This document shows positions 10,241 to 18,844 of a stretch of DNA of 64,000 bases, piece by piece (position 1 is the stretch's first letter; every line of letters starts with the position of its first letter). The stretch is from Halomonas campaniensis (GTDB lineage Bacteria > Pseudomonadota > Gammaproteobacteria > Pseudomonadales > Halomonadaceae). Made by a program: the position numbers and the translations under genes. Below the pieces are notes generated by a model. It worked only from the letters and a program-made list of their open reading frames with translations, searched no databases and was not told where the DNA came from. Where the stretch lies: NCBI RefSeq assembly GCF_014193375.1, contig NZ_JACHZF010000021.1, forward strand, positions 1 to 64,000. The letters are read 5' to 3'.

Positions 10241-10343
10241 GCCACCGGGGCCCAGGGGGACGTTGAGATGCGCCTTGGTCCCGGGCGCATCGCTGGACTA
10301 GGGTGAAGGTGTTGCCGGCCCGGGGGCCGGTGTCGCCGCAAGG

Positions 10344-10772
10344 ATGCCCATGCCCTGGTTCAAGTTCCTGCATATCATCGCCCTGGTGAGCTGGTGCGGG
10401 CTGCTGCTCTACCTGCCGGCGCTGCTCGGGCAGCTGGCCCGTCCCGAGCGTGTCGCCGAGGGTATCTCCCCCGGCGCACCGCCGCTTCCGCGCCTGCTCT
10501 TCAACGGCCTGGCGAGCCCCGTCGCGCTGCTCGCCATCGCCTCCGGTACCCTGCTGTTCCTGCTCCACGGCGTCGTGGGTACCTGGCTGGTGCTCAAGCT
10601 GCTGGCGGTCTCCGTCATGGTGCTGGCCCACGGCCTGTGCGGCTGGCTGCTGCTGCGCCTGGAACAGGGCCGGCCCCGCGGGGTCGCCGCCGGGTCGCTG
10701 CTGGCGGCCGGGGTGGCGGGGGTCGCCATGCTGGCGGTGGTCGGGCTGGTGCTGGCCAAGCCGGCACTCTGA
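10344..10772 (+). CDS. CopD/HemJ-like small membrane protein
   Basis: A 142-aa integral membrane protein with about four transmembrane helices. The N-terminal stretch (FKFLHIIALVSWCGLLLYLP) and the following layout resemble the CopD/HemJ (UPF0093) group, in which the helix-1 His is conserved. HemJ is a protoporphyrinogen oxidase, whereas CopD-like proteins are implicated in copper handling; either would suit the adjacent haem-copper oxidase cluster. It points toward the DUF2231 gene, with the two genes converging. ATG 10344 has an AAGG site nearby; ATG 10350 is an alternative. Family assignment is moderate. Confidence 0.7.
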   Translation: MPMPWFKFLHIIALVSWCGLLLYLPALLGQLARPERVAEGISPGAPPLPRLLFNGLASPVALLAIASGTLLFLLHGVVGTWLVLKLLAVSVMVLAHGLCGWLLLRLEQGRPRGVAAGSLLAAGVAGVAMLAVVGLVLAKPAL

Positions 10773-10804
10773 GGGGAGAGGAGAGAATGCCGCCGACTCA
10801 ACCC

Positions 10805-11263
10805 TCAGTCATCGAGGTCGACACCCACCGCATGCTCGTAGACCAGCTGCCCCCCCAGCCAGCCGGCCAGGGCGATCAGTGCCGCGGTGGCCAGGCTCAA
10901 CACCAGGGCCCAGGGCAGCAGGGGTTCGCCCATGAAGCGCCACAGCCAGTTCAGCGAGGCGAGCGAGAGCATCACCACCGCCACCATGGCGTGGCTCCAG
11001 GCGGTCACCAGCCGACGGATGCCCCGCACCGTCACCAGGTCGATGAGGCCGGCCAGGCTGGCGAGCCAGCCGCCGAAGGCACCCACCCCGGCCAGCCACA
11101 GGGAGGCGCGGGCCCAGAAGGGGTCGCCGGTGTAGAGGAAGCCCAGGTCGCTGGCGACCAGGCCGAGCAGGGCGGCCACCGGGAAGTGGATCATCACCGG
11201 GTGCAGGGGGTGGCCGGCGACGGCGGCGCGGCTGTGGATGGAGCGCTGGGCGGAGGTTGGCAT
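10805..11263 (-). CDS. DUF2231 membrane protein
   Basis: A 152-aa protein with about four transmembrane helices. The N-terminal motif GHPLHPVMIHFPVA is the hallmark of DUF2231, a family of unknown function often found beside respiratory or cytochrome genes. I chose the ATG at 11263 (reading leftward) because an AGGGA site precedes it and the family motif begins 17 residues in; longer versions of the frame overlap coxB and are not credible. It is transcribed divergently from the oxidase genes with about 24 bases between starts, so the two directions probably share a regulatory region. Confidence 0.82.
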   Translation of the reverse strand: MPTSAQRSIHSRAAVAGHPLHPVMIHFPVAALLGLVASDLGFLYTGDPFWARASLWLAGVGAFGGWLASLAGLIDLVTVRGIRRLVTAWSHAMVAVVMLSLASLNWLWRFMGEPLLPWALVLSLATAALIALAGWLGGQLVYEHAVGVDLDD

Positions 11264-11287
11264 GGCGGCGTCCCTGTCGATGGCGGG

Positions 11288-12358
11288 GTGGGGAGCATCA
11301 GGCACAGTGAAGGCCGCCGCGGTCGGCGGGTCAACCCGGGCCCTCCGCGCCGGGCGCTCGGGGGCGCGGGCGTGGCGCTGGCAGTGGCGCTCGCCACGGG
11401 ATTGGCCGGCTGCAGCGGCAGCCACTCGATCCTCGACCCGGCGGGGCAGGCGGCCCGGGACGTGGCCTCGCTCTGGTGGGGCATGCTGGCAGGCTTCGGG
11501 CTGGTGTTCGTGGGCGTGGTGGCGCTCTGGCTGGCGGCCTTCCGTCCCCGCGAGCGCCCTGCGCGCAGCCCCGACCAGGAGCGCCGCCTGGCGCGAAGCT
11601 GGATCCTGGGCGGCGGCATCCTGCTGCCCGGGGCGAGCATCCTGCTGCTGCTGGCCTTCGGGGTGCCCACCGGGCAGCGCCTGCTGCCCCTGCCGCTGCC
11701 CGGGGGCGAGACGCCGCGGGTGATCGAGGTGACCGGGCACCAGTGGTGGTGGGAGGTGCGCTACCCGGACGAGGCCGGCGAGGTGGTCACCGCCAACCAC
11801 CTGGTGATGCCGGCCGGCGAGCCGGTGGATTTCCATGTCACCGGCGCCGACGTCATCCACGCCTTCTGGGTGCCGCGCCTGGGCGGCAAGATCGACATGA
11901 TCCCCGGGCGCATCAACCGCATCCGCCTCGAGGCCGACGCCCCGGGGGTGTTCGGCGCCCAGTGCGCCGAGTACTGCGGGGTGCAGCACGCCCATATGCA
12001 GCTCCACCTGGAGGCGGTGGCGCCTGCGGCCTTCGAGGACTGGCTGGCGGCACGGCGCGAGCCACCCCCCGAGCCTGATGACGCCCATGCCGCGGCCCGC
12101 GACACCTTCGCCGCGCACTGCGCCAGCTGCCACCGGGTGGCGGGGCTCTACCAGGGTGACTCGGGCCCCGATCTTTCCGACATCGGCGCCCGCGCCACCC
12201 TCGGCGCCGGCACCCTGGCCATGGAGGAGGGCGCCATCGCCCGCTGGCTCGCCGAGCACCAGCGCCTCAAGCCCGGCAATCGCATGCCCGCCCACGATCA
12301 TCTCGCGCCCGAGGACCTCGAGGCACTGGGCGCCTGGCTGGAGACCCTGGTGCCATGA
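11288..12358 (+). CDS. coxB: cytochrome c oxidase subunit II with fused cytochrome c domain
   Basis: A 356-aa electron-entry subunit of a caa3-type terminal oxidase. A lipoprotein-like signal (LAGC) is followed by two transmembrane helices, HQWWWEVRYP, and the complete CuA site: His in VIHAFW, then CAEYCGVQHAHM. A C-terminal mono-haem cytochrome c domain carries CASCH near residue 275 and a distal Met in GNRMPAHD, so the protein can accept electrons directly from a quinol-cytochrome c route. The start is uncertain: GTG 11288 gives an arginine-rich n-region before the hydrophobic stretch; GTG 11372 would leave almost none. It overlaps the next gene by ATGA. Confidence 0.88.
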   Translation: MGSIRHSEGRRGRRVNPGPPRRALGGAGVALAVALATGLAGCSGSHSILDPAGQAARDVASLWWGMLAGFGLVFVGVVALWLAAFRPRERPARSPDQERRLARSWILGGGILLPGASILLLLAFGVPTGQRLLPLPLPGGETPRVIEVTGHQWWWEVRYPDEAGEVVTANHLVMPAGEPVDFHVTGADVIHAFWVPRLGGKIDMIPGRINRIRLEADAPGVFGAQCAEYCGVQHAHMQLHLEAVAPAAFEDWLAARREPPPEPDDAHAAARDTFAAHCASCHRVAGLYQGDSGPDLSDIGARATLGAGTLAMEEGAIARWLAEHQRLKPGNRMPAHDHLAPEDLEALGAWLETLVP

Positions 12359-14883
12359 GCGAGACGATGCGACCCAGCCCCGAGGCCGAGCGGCTGCACC
12401 GCGAGATGGAGGCGGTGTGGGGCAACCCCCGCGGCTGGCGAGGCCTGTTCAGCGTGGTCAACCACAGCACCCTGGGGCTGCGCTTCATGGCCACGGGCCT
12501 GGTCTTCTTCCTGCTGGGCGGGGTGCTGGCGATGCTGGTGCGCACCCAGCTGGCACTGCCCGACCAGGCCTTCATGTCGCCGGAGATCTACGCCCAGGTC
12601 ACCACCATGCACGGCACGGTGATGATGTTCCTGTTCGCCATCCCCATGCTGGAGGGGCTGGCGATCTACCTGATCCCCAAGATGATCGGGGCCCGGGACC
12701 TGGTCTGCCCGCGACTCACCGCCTTCGGCTACTGGTGCTACCTGTTCGGCGGGATCATCCTCTTCGCGAGCCTGCTGCTGGAGATGGCGCCGGACAGTGG
12801 CTGGTTCATGTACACGCCGTTGAGCAGCGGGGAGTTCTCGCCGGGGCGGGGGTCGGACTTCTGGCTGCTCGGCATCACCTTCGTGGAGATCTCGGCGCTC
12901 TCCGCCGGGGTGGAGCTGACGGTGTCGATCCTGCGCACCCGGGCCCCGGGCATGGCGCTGCACCGCATGCCGCTGTTCGCCTGGTACATCCTGGCCATGG
13001 CGCTGATGATCGTGGTGGGCTTCCCGCCGCTGATACTGGGCAGCGTGCTGCTGGAGCTGGAGCGCGCCGCCGGGATGCCCTTCTTCACGGTGGCCGGCGG
13101 CGGCGACCCCATCCTCTGGCAGCACCTGTTCTGGCTGTTCGGTCACCCCGAGGTCTACATCATCTTCCTGCCGGCGGCGGGCATCGTCTCGACCCTGATC
13201 CCGGTGTTCGCCGGGCGGCCCATCGTCGGCTACGGCTGGGTAGTCGCGGCCATCCTCATCACCGGCTTCATCAGCTTCGGGCTCTGGGTCCACCACATGT
13301 TCACCGTGGGCATCCCCCAGCTTGCCCAGGCCTTCTTCTCGGCCGCCAGCATGCTGGTGGCGGTGCCCACTGCCATCCAGGTCTTCGTCTGGCTGGCCAC
13401 GCTGTGGCTGGGGAAGCCGCGCATGAGCCTGCCGATGCTGTGGGTCAGCGGGTTCCTGGTGATCTTCGTCTGCGGCGGGCTCACCGGGGTGATGTTGGCG
13501 CTGGTGCCCTTCAACTGGCAGGTCCACGACACCCACTTCGTGGTGGCCCACCTGCACTACGTGCTGGTGGGGGGCATGTTCTTCCCGCTGCTGGCCGGGG
13601 TCACCTACTGGCTGCCGCTGGTCACCGGGCGCATGCCCTCCGAGCGCCTCGGCCGGCTCGGCTTCTGGCTCACCTTCCTGGGCTTCAACCTCACCTTCCT
13701 GATCATGCACTGGACCGGCCTGCTGGGCATGCCGCGGCGCGTCTACACCTACGACAGCGCCATGGGCTGGGACCTCTACAACCTGATCTCCTCCATCGGC
13801 GGCTTCATGATGGCGGCGGGCGTCGCCGTGGTGCTGGTGGATCTCCTGCTCCACGGCCGCTACGGGCGCTCCGCGCCGCGCAACCCCTGGGGCGCCGACA
13901 CCCTGGAGTGGAGCCTGGCGATGCCGCCGGCCAGCTACAACTTCGCCAGCCTGCCCCGGGTGGAGGGCCGCCACCCGCTGTGGGAGACCCCGACCCTGGG
14001 CGACGAGATCGCCCGCGGCGAGCACGCGCGCCCCGGGGCCGCTCACGGTCGCCGCGAGCTGCTCGGTAGCGAGGCGCTGACCGGTCGGGTGCGCGAGGTG
14101 ATCCACCTGCCCGGCAACAGCCTGCTGCCGCTCTATGCCGCGCTCTGCCTGGCGGTGGTCTGCGTCAGCCTGCTCGCGCGTCTCTACCCGCTGGCGCTGC
14201 TGGGCCTGGCCGGGGCCGGCGTGCTGCTGCTGCGCTGGTCCTGGGAGAACGGCGGCCACCGCCGGGCCGCGCCCCTGGGGCACGACGAGCCCGAGGCCCC
14301 GCCGCTGCACTCGCGCACCGCCGACGGCCCCGGGCGCTGGACCATGGGCGTGGCGCTGCTCGCCGACGGCGCCTTCTTCCTGTCGCTGCTGTTCGGCTGG
14401 TTCTACCTCTGGACGGTCTCGCCCGAGTGGCAGATGCCGTCGCGCTCGCCGCTCTCGCTGCCGCTGCTGCTGGCTTCCGGGGCGGCGCTCACCCTGGGCA
14501 CCCTGTGGCTGGAGCGGCGGGTGGCAGCGCTGAAGCGCGGCCGTGAGGCGGGGCTTGCCCTGGCGCTCTCCGCCATTGCTGCCCTGGGCGGGCTGCATGT
14601 GGCCCTGCTGGTCATGGCGCTGCTCGGCGCGGGCCTGGCGCCCACCGCCACGGCCCACGACGCCACCCTGCTGGTGGGGCTTGCCTATCTGCTGGGGCAC
14701 GGCGGGCTGGCCGCCGTGCTGGCGGCGCTACAGGCCTGGCGGGCAGGGCTCGGCCTGGTGGGGGCCCGGCTGCCCTTCGAGCCCGGGGTGGTGGCGCTGC
14801 TGTGGCGCTACCAGCTCGGCGTCTACTGGATCCTGGCGGCGGCCATGGCGCTGCTGCCGCGGCTGACGGGAGCGGGGCCATGA
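12355..14883 (+). CDS. cytochrome c oxidase fused subunit I+III
   Basis: An 842-aa inner-membrane protein combining the catalytic and accessory subunits of a haem-copper oxidase. The first about 530 residues are subunit I with 12 helices and all ligands: low-spin haem His in TTMHGTVM, CuB His and the cross-linked Tyr plus gate Glu in FGHPEVY, CuB pair in WVHHMF, and haem a3/a His in HFVVAHLHYV. Presence of that Glu and Tyr fits an A-type proton-pumping oxidase. After a soluble linker (about 540-590), subunit III helices follow, ending WRYQLGVYWILA. I+III fusions are known from Thermus-type caa3 enzymes and some proteobacteria. It is ATGA-coupled on both sides. Confidence 0.92.
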   Translation: MSETMRPSPEAERLHREMEAVWGNPRGWRGLFSVVNHSTLGLRFMATGLVFFLLGGVLAMLVRTQLALPDQAFMSPEIYAQVTTMHGTVMMFLFAIPMLEGLAIYLIPKMIGARDLVCPRLTAFGYWCYLFGGIILFASLLLEMAPDSGWFMYTPLSSGEFSPGRGSDFWLLGITFVEISALSAGVELTVSILRTRAPGMALHRMPLFAWYILAMALMIVVGFPPLILGSVLLELERAAGMPFFTVAGGGDPILWQHLFWLFGHPEVYIIFLPAAGIVSTLIPVFAGRPIVGYGWVVAAILITGFISFGLWVHHMFTVGIPQLAQAFFSAASMLVAVPTAIQVFVWLATLWLGKPRMSLPMLWVSGFLVIFVCGGLTGVMLALVPFNWQVHDTHFVVAHLHYVLVGGMFFPLLAGVTYWLPLVTGRMPSERLGRLGFWLTFLGFNLTFLIMHWTGLLGMPRRVYTYDSAMGWDLYNLISSIGGFMMAAGVAVVLVDLLLHGRYGRSAPRNPWGADTLEWSLAMPPASYNFASLPRVEGRHPLWETPTLGDEIARGEHARPGAAHGRRELLGSEALTGRVREVIHLPGNSLLPLYAALCLAVVCVSLLARLYPLALLGLAGAGVLLLRWSWENGGHRRAAPLGHDEPEAPPLHSRTADGPGRWTMGVALLADGAFFLSLLFGWFYLWTVSPEWQMPSRSPLSLPLLLASGAALTLGTLWLERRVAALKRGREAGLALALSAIAALGGLHVALLVMALLGAGLAPTATAHDATLLVGLAYLLGHGGLAAVLAALQAWRAGLGLVGARLPFEPGVVALLWRYQLGVYWILAAAMALLPRLTGAGP

Positions 14884-15236
14884 CGGTGCTGCGTCGCTGG
14901 TGGGCGCCGAGCCACCCCGCCCAGCTGCTGCTGGGCCTGACCCTCTGGAGCCTGTGGTTCGTGGTGCTCTATGGCGGGCTTTCGGTGGCCTGTGCGCTGG
15001 CGCCACCGCGGCCCGGGCAGGGGGCGTTTACCGCCATCAACGGCGGGCTCGCCCTGCTGACCCTGGCCACCCTGGCGCTGCTCGGCTGGCTGGCCTGGAG
15101 AGGGCTCAGGGCCGGCGGGGTCAGCGTGGGCGGGTCGCGCTTTATCGCCCTGACGGGGGCCGGGCTGCATCTCTTCTCGGCGGCCGGGGTGGCCTTCGTC
15201 GGCCTGCCCATCGTGACTCTGCCGCCATGTCTCTAG
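14880..15236 (+). CDS. small membrane protein of the oxidase cluster
   Basis: A 118-aa protein with about three transmembrane helices (residues about 15-40, 55-75, 88-110). I do not recognise a family. Its start overlaps the stop of the subunit I+III gene (ATGA) and it is followed after 10 bases by the copper ATPase, so it belongs to the same transcript. A small fourth subunit or an assembly factor of the oxidase is the natural guess, but only the position supports it. Confidence 0.75.
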   Translation: MTVLRRWWAPSHPAQLLLGLTLWSLWFVVLYGGLSVACALAPPRPGQGAFTAINGGLALLTLATLALLGWLAWRGLRAGGVSVGGSRFIALTGAGLHLFSAAGVAFVGLPIVTLPPCL

Positions 15237-15246
15237 GGGAGGGGGC

Positions 15247-17526
15247 ATGACCCGTCGCGACGCCTTCCCGGCTGGCCAGCAAGACGCCGCGACCCTGGCC
15301 GGTAGCCCCGCCACCGAGACGGCCGCGCTCGAGGGGGAGCGGCTGCTGCGCTCCGTGGAGGGCATGTGGTGCACCAGCTGTGCCCTGGCCATCGAGCACC
15401 GCCTGGGCCGCCTGCCCGGGGTCAGCCGGGCAGGGGTGGACTACCTCTCCGCCACCCTGATGGTGGAGGGGACGCCGGCGGCGGTGGCACCCGAACGTAT
15501 CGCGGCGGCGGTGGGTCGGCTCGGCTACCGGCTCTGCGACCTCGAGTCGGCACCGGATGCCCGCCAGCGCCTGGACGCCGAGAGCCGGGCCCTGGCGGGG
15601 CGGCTGCTGGCGGCCGCCCTGTTCGGCATGTGGACGATGCTGGCCTCGCTGCTGATCTACGCCGGCGCCCTGCCCGAAGCGCGCCTGGAGCGGGTGCTGG
15701 CCTGGGTTTCAGGCGCCTTCGCGCTGCCGGTGGTGACCCTGGCCACCTGGCCCTTCTACCGCGCCGCCTGGCGCACCCTGCGCGCGGGGCGCCCCGGCAT
15801 GGATGCCCTGGTGTCGCTGGGCGTGATCGGGGCGCTGGCGGTTTCGGTGTGGCTGCTGGGTCGGGGCTCGGCGGAGGTCTACTTCGATACCGCCGTGATG
15901 CTGGTTCTGCTGCTGCTGGCGGGACGCTGGGTGGAGACCCTGGCCCGCTATCGCGGGCTGCGTGCCCTGGAGGGGCTGGCCCCGCTGCCGGAGCGAGCCT
16001 GCCGGCTGGATCCGAGAGGAGAAGACGCCAGGGTGCCCGTCGCGGAAGTCGCGGCCGGCGAGCGCATTCGCGTGGCGAGAGGCGAGACCCTGGCGCTGGA
16101 TGGCGAGCTGCTCGATGCCGCGGCGCGACTGGATCTCGCCCTGCTCACCGGCGAGAGCCGCCCGCGGACCTTGACCCGGGGGTCACGGCTCTCGGCGGGC
16201 TGTCGCAACCTGGGCGCCCCCTTCACCCTGAGGGTGACCGCCGGGGTGGGCGAGCGGCGTCTGGATGGCCTCTACCGTCAGGTGCAGGCCCTGCAGGCGG
16301 GGAAGGGCGAGCTGCGCCGCCTGGCGGAGCGCTTCGCCGCCTGGCTCAGCCCCGCCGCCCTGGCCCTGGCGCTGGTCACCCTGGCCTCCCTGCTGCTGGC
16401 CGGCGTGGCGCCAGAGGAGGCGGCGGTGCGCGCGCTCTCGGTGCTGGTGGTGGCCTGCCCCTGTGCCGTGGGCCTGGCGGTGCCCCTGGCGAGCCTGGCG
16501 GGCACGTCCCGGGCGCTGGAGGCCGGCGTGGTGTTTCGCGACCCCGCGGCCCTGGAGCTTGCCGGCCAGGTTCGCGCCGTGGCCTTCGACAAGACCGGTA
16601 CCCTGACCCGCGGGGCGCTGCGACTGGCCGCCCTGGGTCCCGTCCCGGGTGTGGCGGAGCGCGACCTGCTGGCCCTGGCCGCCCGGGCCGAATGGGGCAG
16701 CGAGCATCCCCTGGGGCTGGCGATCCGCGCCGCCGCCGCCGAGGCGGGGATCGCTCCGGGGCAGGCACCGGCGGCGGTTTCCGAGCACCCCGGCCGGGGG
16801 CGCGAGACGCGTGAGGCCGATGGCACGTCACTGCGCATCGGCGCCCCCGACTGGCTGGCCGGGCAGGATGCGGTGCCCGCCTGGCGCAAGGCCGGGCCTC
16901 CCTGGGCCACGGAGGTGGCCGTGGCGCGCGATGGGCAGTGGCTGGGCATCCTCTGGCTCGAGGATGACCCCGAGCCCGGTGCCGCGGCGACCCTCGCCGG
17001 GCTGCGCGAACAGGGGCTGATGCTGGCGATGATCAGCGGCGATCGTCCGGTGCTGGTGCGCCGCCTCGGCCGCCGGCTGGGACTGGCGCCCGAGGCCTGC
17101 TTCGGTGGGCGCTCCCCCGAGGCCAAGCGTCACCTGGTGGCGGCACTGCCGGGCCCGGTGCTCTATGTGGGCGACGGCATCAACGATGCCCCGGCGCTGG
17201 CCGCATCGACGGTGGGGGTGGCCTCCGCGGAGGCCAGCGCCGGGGCCCGGGATGCCGCCGCGATCCAGCTGCTGGGCCATGGGGTGCAGGGGGTGCCCGC
17301 GGCCATCGCCATCGCCCGGGCCACCCGGCGGGTGATGCGCCAGAACCTGGCCCTCTCGGCGCTCTATAACGCCCTGGCCCTGGGCCTTGCCGGCTGGATG
17401 GTAATACCGCCCCAGGCGGCGGTGCTGGCCATGGTGGCCAGCTCGCTGTCGGTGGTAGGCAATGCCGCCCGGCTGGGGCTGGCGCACCCTGGCACGAGCA
17501 AGGCCATGGAATCGCGCCTAGGCTGA
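15247..17526 (+). CDS. CPx-type copper-translocating P-type ATPase
   Basis: A 759-aa P1B ATPase. An N-terminal HMA domain with GMWCTSC (near residue 40) binds Cu(I). It is followed by eight predicted helices, the ion-binding CPC motif (residues 404-406), the phosphorylation motif DKTGTLT (Asp448) and the hinge motif GDGINDAPAL (from residue 642). The GMWC form of the HMA motif and the placement directly behind oxidase genes resemble FixI/CcoI-type pumps, which export copper to the periplasm for oxidase assembly rather than for detoxification. A strong GGGGAGGGGG stretch lies before the ATG. The assembly role is inferred from context. Confidence 0.9.
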   Translation: MTRRDAFPAGQQDAATLAGSPATETAALEGERLLRSVEGMWCTSCALAIEHRLGRLPGVSRAGVDYLSATLMVEGTPAAVAPERIAAAVGRLGYRLCDLESAPDARQRLDAESRALAGRLLAAALFGMWTMLASLLIYAGALPEARLERVLAWVSGAFALPVVTLATWPFYRAAWRTLRAGRPGMDALVSLGVIGALAVSVWLLGRGSAEVYFDTAVMLVLLLLAGRWVETLARYRGLRALEGLAPLPERACRLDPRGEDARVPVAEVAAGERIRVARGETLALDGELLDAAARLDLALLTGESRPRTLTRGSRLSAGCRNLGAPFTLRVTAGVGERRLDGLYRQVQALQAGKGELRRLAERFAAWLSPAALALALVTLASLLLAGVAPEEAAVRALSVLVVACPCAVGLAVPLASLAGTSRALEAGVVFRDPAALELAGQVRAVAFDKTGTLTRGALRLAALGPVPGVAERDLLALAARAEWGSEHPLGLAIRAAAAEAGIAPGQAPAAVSEHPGRGRETREADGTSLRIGAPDWLAGQDAVPAWRKAGPPWATEVAVARDGQWLGILWLEDDPEPGAAATLAGLREQGLMLAMISGDRPVLVRRLGRRLGLAPEACFGGRSPEAKRHLVAALPGPVLYVGDGINDAPALAASTVGVASAEASAGARDAAAIQLLGHGVQGVPAAIAIARATRRVMRQNLALSALYNALALGLAGWMVIPPQAAVLAMVASSLSVVGNAARLGLAHPGTSKAMESRLG

Positions 17527-17534
17527 GAAGGTCT

Positions 17535-17550
17535 GCACCCGGCCGGGTGC
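17535..17550. promoter_or_regulatory. 16-bp perfect palindrome
   Basis: GCACCCGG-CCGGGTGC is a perfect, spacerless 16-bp palindrome between the copper ATPase stop and the GspE-like gene start. It has no U-tract, so a protein-binding site is more likely than a terminator. No bound regulator can be named. Confidence 0.4.
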
Positions 17551-17570
17551 TCCGACCCGCGAGGATATCC

Positions 17571-18827
17571 ATGCCTGCCGACGCGCCCCATGCCGAGTTC
17601 CACCGCCGCCTGCTGCCTCGCCTGAGGCCGCTGCTCGAGACGCCCCCCGACCCGGGCGACGATCAGCTCGAGGCCACTACCTTGCTCGAGGACGCCCTGC
17701 GCGCCCGGGCCACCGATATCCACCTCGACCCCCACCAGGAGAGCCTGAGGATCCGCCTGCGCATCGACGGGCGGGTCATCGAGGCGCTGCGCGTCGACGC
17801 CGGCACCGGCGCCCGGTTGACCAACCAGTTCAAGGTGCTGGCCCGCCTCAATCCGGTGCCGTCACTGGCCGCCGCCGAGGGCAGCTTCAGCTGGCCGCCC
17901 GGGGAGGAGGGCAGCGAGGAGACCTTCCTGCGGGTCACCGCGGTGAGCTGCGTGGGGGGCGAGAAGATGGCGGTGCGCTTCCTGGCCCCGCCGGAGAGCT
18001 TTCGCGACACCCTGTCGCTGGGGATCGGCGAGCAGGGCGCCCGCGGCATGCGCCGCTGGATGGACGCCACCGGCGGCATGCTGCTGGTGGCCGGTCCCAC
18101 CGGCTCCGGCAAGACTACCACCCTCTACACCCTGCTCAATCAGCTGCGCCTGACCGACAGCCACGTGATCACCCTGGAGGATCCCGTGGAGTACGAGGTC
18201 CCCGGGATCAACCAGATCCAGGTGGACGAGGCCAACGGCCTGGACTTCGCCACCGGCACACGCTCGCTGCTGCGGCTCGACCCGGACTACGTGCTGATCG
18301 GCGAGATCCGCGACCCGGACTCGGCCCGGGCGGCCCTCAACGTGGCCGGCAGCGGCCGCTCGCTGATGGGCACCCTGCACAGCCGCGACGCGGTAGGGGT
18401 GGTCTCGAGCCTGCGCCACCTGGGACTGGGCGACGCCGAGATCAGCGCCAACCTGGGGCTGGTGGTGGCCCAGCGCCTGGTGCGCCGGCTCTGCGAGCAC
18501 TGCCGCGAGCGCCAGCCGCTGCCGGCGCGGGAGGCCGAATGGCTGAAGGCGGTGGGCGCGACCCTGCCGGCCTCGGCGTGGATGCCGGTGGGGTGCGATC
18601 ACTGCGACGGCCTGGGCTTCCGAGGGCGCACCGGGGTCTTCGAGGTGTGGCAGCCGACGCCGGAGGACCACGGGCGGATCCTGCGCCATGCCGACGAGTC
18701 CCGCCTGCGACGGGCCCTGGTGGAACGCGGCGAGCCGCTGATGTTTGCCGACGGCCTGGCCAAGGCGGAGCAGGGCATCACCTCGCTGCGCGAGGTGCTG
18801 CGGATGGGGGCCATCCTGGCGGCCTGA
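17571..18827 (+). CDS. orphan GspE/PilB-family secretion ATPase
   Basis: A 418-aa hexameric AAA-type ATPase of the type II secretion/type IV pilus family. Visible features are Walker A GPTGSGKTT (from residue 175), an Asp box (LEDPVEYEV), Walker B LIGEIRDPDSA, and a zinc-binding pair CEHC...CDHC in the C-terminal domain. Typical GspE/PilB proteins are about 500-570 aa with an N-terminal partner-binding domain; that domain is nearly absent, and the protein begins close to the N2-like domain. No pilin, pseudopilin or inner-membrane partner gene is nearby. ATG 17571 is chosen because GAGG lies 6 bases upstream; GTG 17547 would add eight residues. Confidence 0.85.
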   Translation: MPADAPHAEFHRRLLPRLRPLLETPPDPGDDQLEATTLLEDALRARATDIHLDPHQESLRIRLRIDGRVIEALRVDAGTGARLTNQFKVLARLNPVPSLAAAEGSFSWPPGEEGSEETFLRVTAVSCVGGEKMAVRFLAPPESFRDTLSLGIGEQGARGMRRWMDATGGMLLVAGPTGSGKTTTLYTLLNQLRLTDSHVITLEDPVEYEVPGINQIQVDEANGLDFATGTRSLLRLDPDYVLIGEIRDPDSARAALNVAGSGRSLMGTLHSRDAVGVVSSLRHLGLGDAEISANLGLVVAQRLVRRLCEHCRERQPLPAREAEWLKAVGATLPASAWMPVGCDHCDGLGFRGRTGVFEVWQPTPEDHGRILRHADESRLRRALVERGEPLMFADGLAKAEQGITSLREVLRMGAILAA

Positions 18828-18844
18828 GGCCGCCCGCGGGGCGC

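Noticed and set aside
10263..10308. Second ANR/FNR box before the CopD/HemJ-like gene
   Set aside because: TTGAG and a CTAGGGTGAAG segment resemble the 7331 promoter, but the right half-site is missing and the spacing differs by one base.
12298..14700. 800-codon minus-strand frame opposite the oxidase I+III gene
   Set aside because: Low-complexity Gln/His-rich translation with no domain; the plus strand carries all haem and copper ligands.
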